DNA of 49,482 bases from Lingula anatina. Its lineage: Eukaryota > Brachiopoda > Lingulata > Lingulida > Lingulidae. Positions 47,655-49,482 of the stretch are shown here, one piece after another (position 1 is the first letter of the stretch; every line of letters begins with the position of its first letter). The stretch lies in the NCBI RefSeq assembly GCF_001039355.2, contig NW_019775797.1, positions 149,710 through 199,191 on the forward strand, read 5' to 3'. The position numbers and the translations under genes were made by a program. The notes under the pieces were generated by a model that searched no databases, was not told the DNA's origin, and was given only the letters and a program-made list of their open reading frames with translations.

Positions 47655-48475
47655 TTCTCTAAAACAGAAGGTTCTAAAATAAGGTAATTTTCAGTATTAA
47701 AACATGTGGACAGCCGTGGTGAGTTAAAACACAAGATTGGATAAATAGATGGGTCTTTGTGTGTGGATTGCCTTAAAAATAATACAAAGTACTTTATAAT
47801 CAATCCTCTGCTTCACTGGCAGCTAGTGTAATCCTTTCAGAATGGGAGTGATAAGGTGTGTTCTATTGCACTTTACTTGACAAACCAGTCTTGCAGATGA
47901 GTTTTGAATAACTTGTAATTTTCTCATCTGATTTTTTTTTTTAACAACGTTTATTCGAAAGAAATGGAGGCAAAGCGCTGGAAGCACTAAATGCTCTCCA
48001 CAATAGTCACATATACCAAAAAGGAGACTATTGCAGTAATCTTATCTTGACGATTTAAATGTATGAACTAATTTTTCAGTGGTTCTGTTATTTAACACTT
48101 CCCTTATTTTTCCAATGCGCCACAGTGCATAAGATGCTGACACACTTCAGATATATGCTTCCCCATAGTGCCATTTTCATTGAGGGTAACTCCCAGATCT
48201 TTTACAAAACTATCTCCTATGCAAATGTTGGCATTAGCTACATTTTCCTATTTGCCTTGAACCCTGATGTCAACCATATCGACTCAGTATCATTTAAAGC
48301 CAACATGTTCACATAAAAATCACATTTATCCTTTCTCGAATCTCTGCAGGACAAGCCTCCATATAAGTGATTGCTGCAGACTGGTTGCTCTTGCATGTAA
48401 TATAGACTTGTGTCATCTGCAAAAATGACATTGTTCAGACCATGTTTAAGTATAACTTCTACAGGTAACATGTAT
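47655..48475 (-). mobile_element. CR1/L2-like LINE ORF2 fragment, copy 1
   Basis: On the minus strand, 48471 down to about 48020 gives FADDTSLYY (catalytic box), then VNMLALND and sequence ending near the LDYC..L..G region. After an interruption at 47932-48004 it resumes with LQVIQNSSARLV, ITPILKGLH*LPVKQRIDYK and FKAI ... RPIYLSNL, the standard CR1/L2 segment after the reverse transcriptase. The HWLPV tryptophan is a TAG stop and there are other breaks, so it is dead. Most of the ORF 5' half is absent and is replaced by minisatellite. Confidence 0.8.
47932..48004 (-). mobile_element. 73-bp 3' stub of the 33.5 kb LINE family
   Basis: A T-run plus aacaacgtttattcgaaaga and the ggaggcaaagcgctggaagc ... 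gctctccacaa segment match 33546-33620. It is a severely 5'-truncated insertion (poly(A) side left) inside LINE copy 1: copy 2 has an uninterrupted junction (atctgatggtgacatatacc near 48758). No clear target duplication. Confidence 0.85.
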
Positions 48476-48509
48476 TATGAGAATTGGATTGGCCCTAACA
48501 CAGCATCAT

Positions 48510-48712
48510 GGCAGGACAGCCAAGACTACCATCATCATGGCAGGACAGCCAAGACTGCTATAACATGGCAGGACTACCAAAAACTGCCAGAACATGGCAT
48601 TACAAGTGAGACTGCCAGCATCATGGCAGGGCAACTGAAGACTTCCAGGAAATGGCAGGACGACCCACAGTGCCAGGATCATGGCAGGGCAACCGAGACT
48701 GCCAGCATCAGC
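48510..48712. repeat. 27-28 bp minisatellite, block 2
   Basis: About seven diverged units (catcatggcaggacagccaa and variants) lying between LINE copies 1 and 2. Confidence 0.9.
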
Positions 48713-48744
48713 TTTACCATAACTTTTGAAAGACCCCTTCTCTT

Positions 48745-49205
48745 TTTATCTGATGGTGACATATACCAAAAAAGAGACTAATGCAGTAATCAAGTTATCT
48801 TGATGATTTAAATGCATACACTAATTTTTCAGTGGTTTTGTTATTTAACACTTTCCTTATTTTTCCAATGCGCCATAGTGCATAAGATGCTGATTTACAC
48901 ACTTCAAATACATGCTTCCCCACAGTGCCATTTTCATTGAGGGGAACTCCCAGATCTTTAACAAAACTAGATGGTTTTGTAAGAACATCTCCTATGCAAA
49001 TGTTGGCATTTGCTGCATTTTTCCTATTTGTCTTGAACCTTGATGTAAATCAAATCAACGCAGTCTTAGTATCATTTAAAGCCAACATGTTCACTTTCAA
49101 CCATTCTGGAATTTCTTCAAGACAAGCCTCCATAGAAGTAATTGTTGCAGACTGGTTGCTTTTGCATGTAATATAGACTTGTATGTCATCTGAAAAAATG
49201 ACAGT
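48745..49205 (-). mobile_element. CR1/L2-like LINE ORF2 fragment, copy 2
   Basis: On the minus strand it reads VIFSDDIQVYITCKSN, then TSMEACLEEIPEWLKVN and MLALNDTKTA, followed by VKDLGVPLNENGTVGKHV, CKSASYALWRIGKIRKVLNN and KLVYAF ... LDYC, in the canonical order of CR1/L2 reverse transcriptase from the catalytic box onward. FADD has become FSDD, and there is a stop near TKTALI. It is closely similar to copy 1 and lacks the stub insertion and the 47660-47927 segment. Confidence 0.85.
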
Positions 49206-49214
49206 GTTTAGGAC

Positions 49215-49482
49215 AACTGAGACTACCTGCATCATGGCAGGAAACCAAAACTGCCAGAACATGGCAAGACAACCCAGACTGCCAGAACATGGCAGGACCA
49301 CGAGACTGCCAGAACATGGCAGGACCACGAGACTGCCAGAACATGACAGGACCATCGAGACTGCCAGAACATGGCAGGACCACAAGACTGCCAGAACATG
49401 ACAGGACCATCGAGACTGCCAGAACATGACAGGACCACGAGACTGCCAGAACATGGCAGGACCACGAGACTGCCAGAACATG
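49215..49482. repeat. 27-28 bp minisatellite, block 3 (runs off the window)
   Basis: About nine to ten units of 27-28 bp (catggcaggaccacgagact plus gccagaa), the most uniform of the three blocks. Because 27 is a multiple of three it is stop-free in several minus-strand frames, producing a MFWQSRGPA-like repeat in conceptual translation and continuing in frame into LINE copy 2. Confidence 0.95.

Noticed and set aside
49050-49481. 143-codon frame of MFWQSRGPA-type repeats fused to a reverse-transcriptase piece as a possible novel repeat protein
   Set aside because: The repeat period is a multiple of three, so several minus-strand frames stay open; the fusion is to a dead LINE fragment, with no start or expression evidence.

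Overview
The window is metazoan nuclear DNA. Genes are split by GT/AG introns, the background is AT-rich, and microsatellites, LINE fragments and small inverted-repeat transposons fill the space between genes. The repeat types, abundant ACATGT-type motifs and apparent high heterozygosity fit a marine invertebrate (for example a lophotrochozoan or cephalochordate). I cannot name the species.

Layout. Bases 63-4701 are two near-identical ~2.3 kb copies joined at a single N at 2362, which looks like two haplotypes laid end to end. A LINE-like 3' tail follows (4626-5062). A coiled-coil protein gene of unknown function (6589-12229, +) has a tiny first exon carrying the start codon and one long terminal exon. 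The core of the window is three ACSF2-like acyl-CoA synthetase paralogs: gene 1 (13819-17442, -), gene 2 (20495-24032, +) and gene 3 (28934-32495, -). Each can be assembled from the same three coding exons: a 19-nt first exon, a 195-nt second exon and a ~1.5 kb terminal exon, with phase-1 introns at both junctions. Genes 1 and 2 are head to head; genes 2 and 3 are tail to tail. Gene 3 carries one extra base in a TTTT run that breaks an otherwise intact frame. All three keep the AMP-binding P-loop, the TGD motif and the C-terminal catalytic lysine, but share an unusual RAT in place of the usual RGG in the A8 hinge region.

From 32.5 kb to the end there is little recognisable host coding sequence. 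A candidate 3' end of an unidentified minus-strand gene lies at 45188-46177. The rest is mostly transposon material: a small foldback element split by a 5'-truncated LINE with a clear 12-bp target duplication (33349-34477), a CR1/L2-like LINE 3' end (34733-35060), a likely solo LTR (38011-38540), an element with 13-bp perfect inverted ends (39016-39227), a frameshifted mariner/IS630-type transposase relic (40284-40483), and at the right edge a tandemly duplicated composite of LINE reverse-transcriptase fragments and a 27-28 bp minisatellite (47534-49482) that runs off the window.

Functionally, the three synthetases would activate a carboxylic acid to an acyl-AMP and then an acyl-CoA; substrate and compartment cannot be read from the sequence. 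No tRNA, rRNA or CRISPR was seen.
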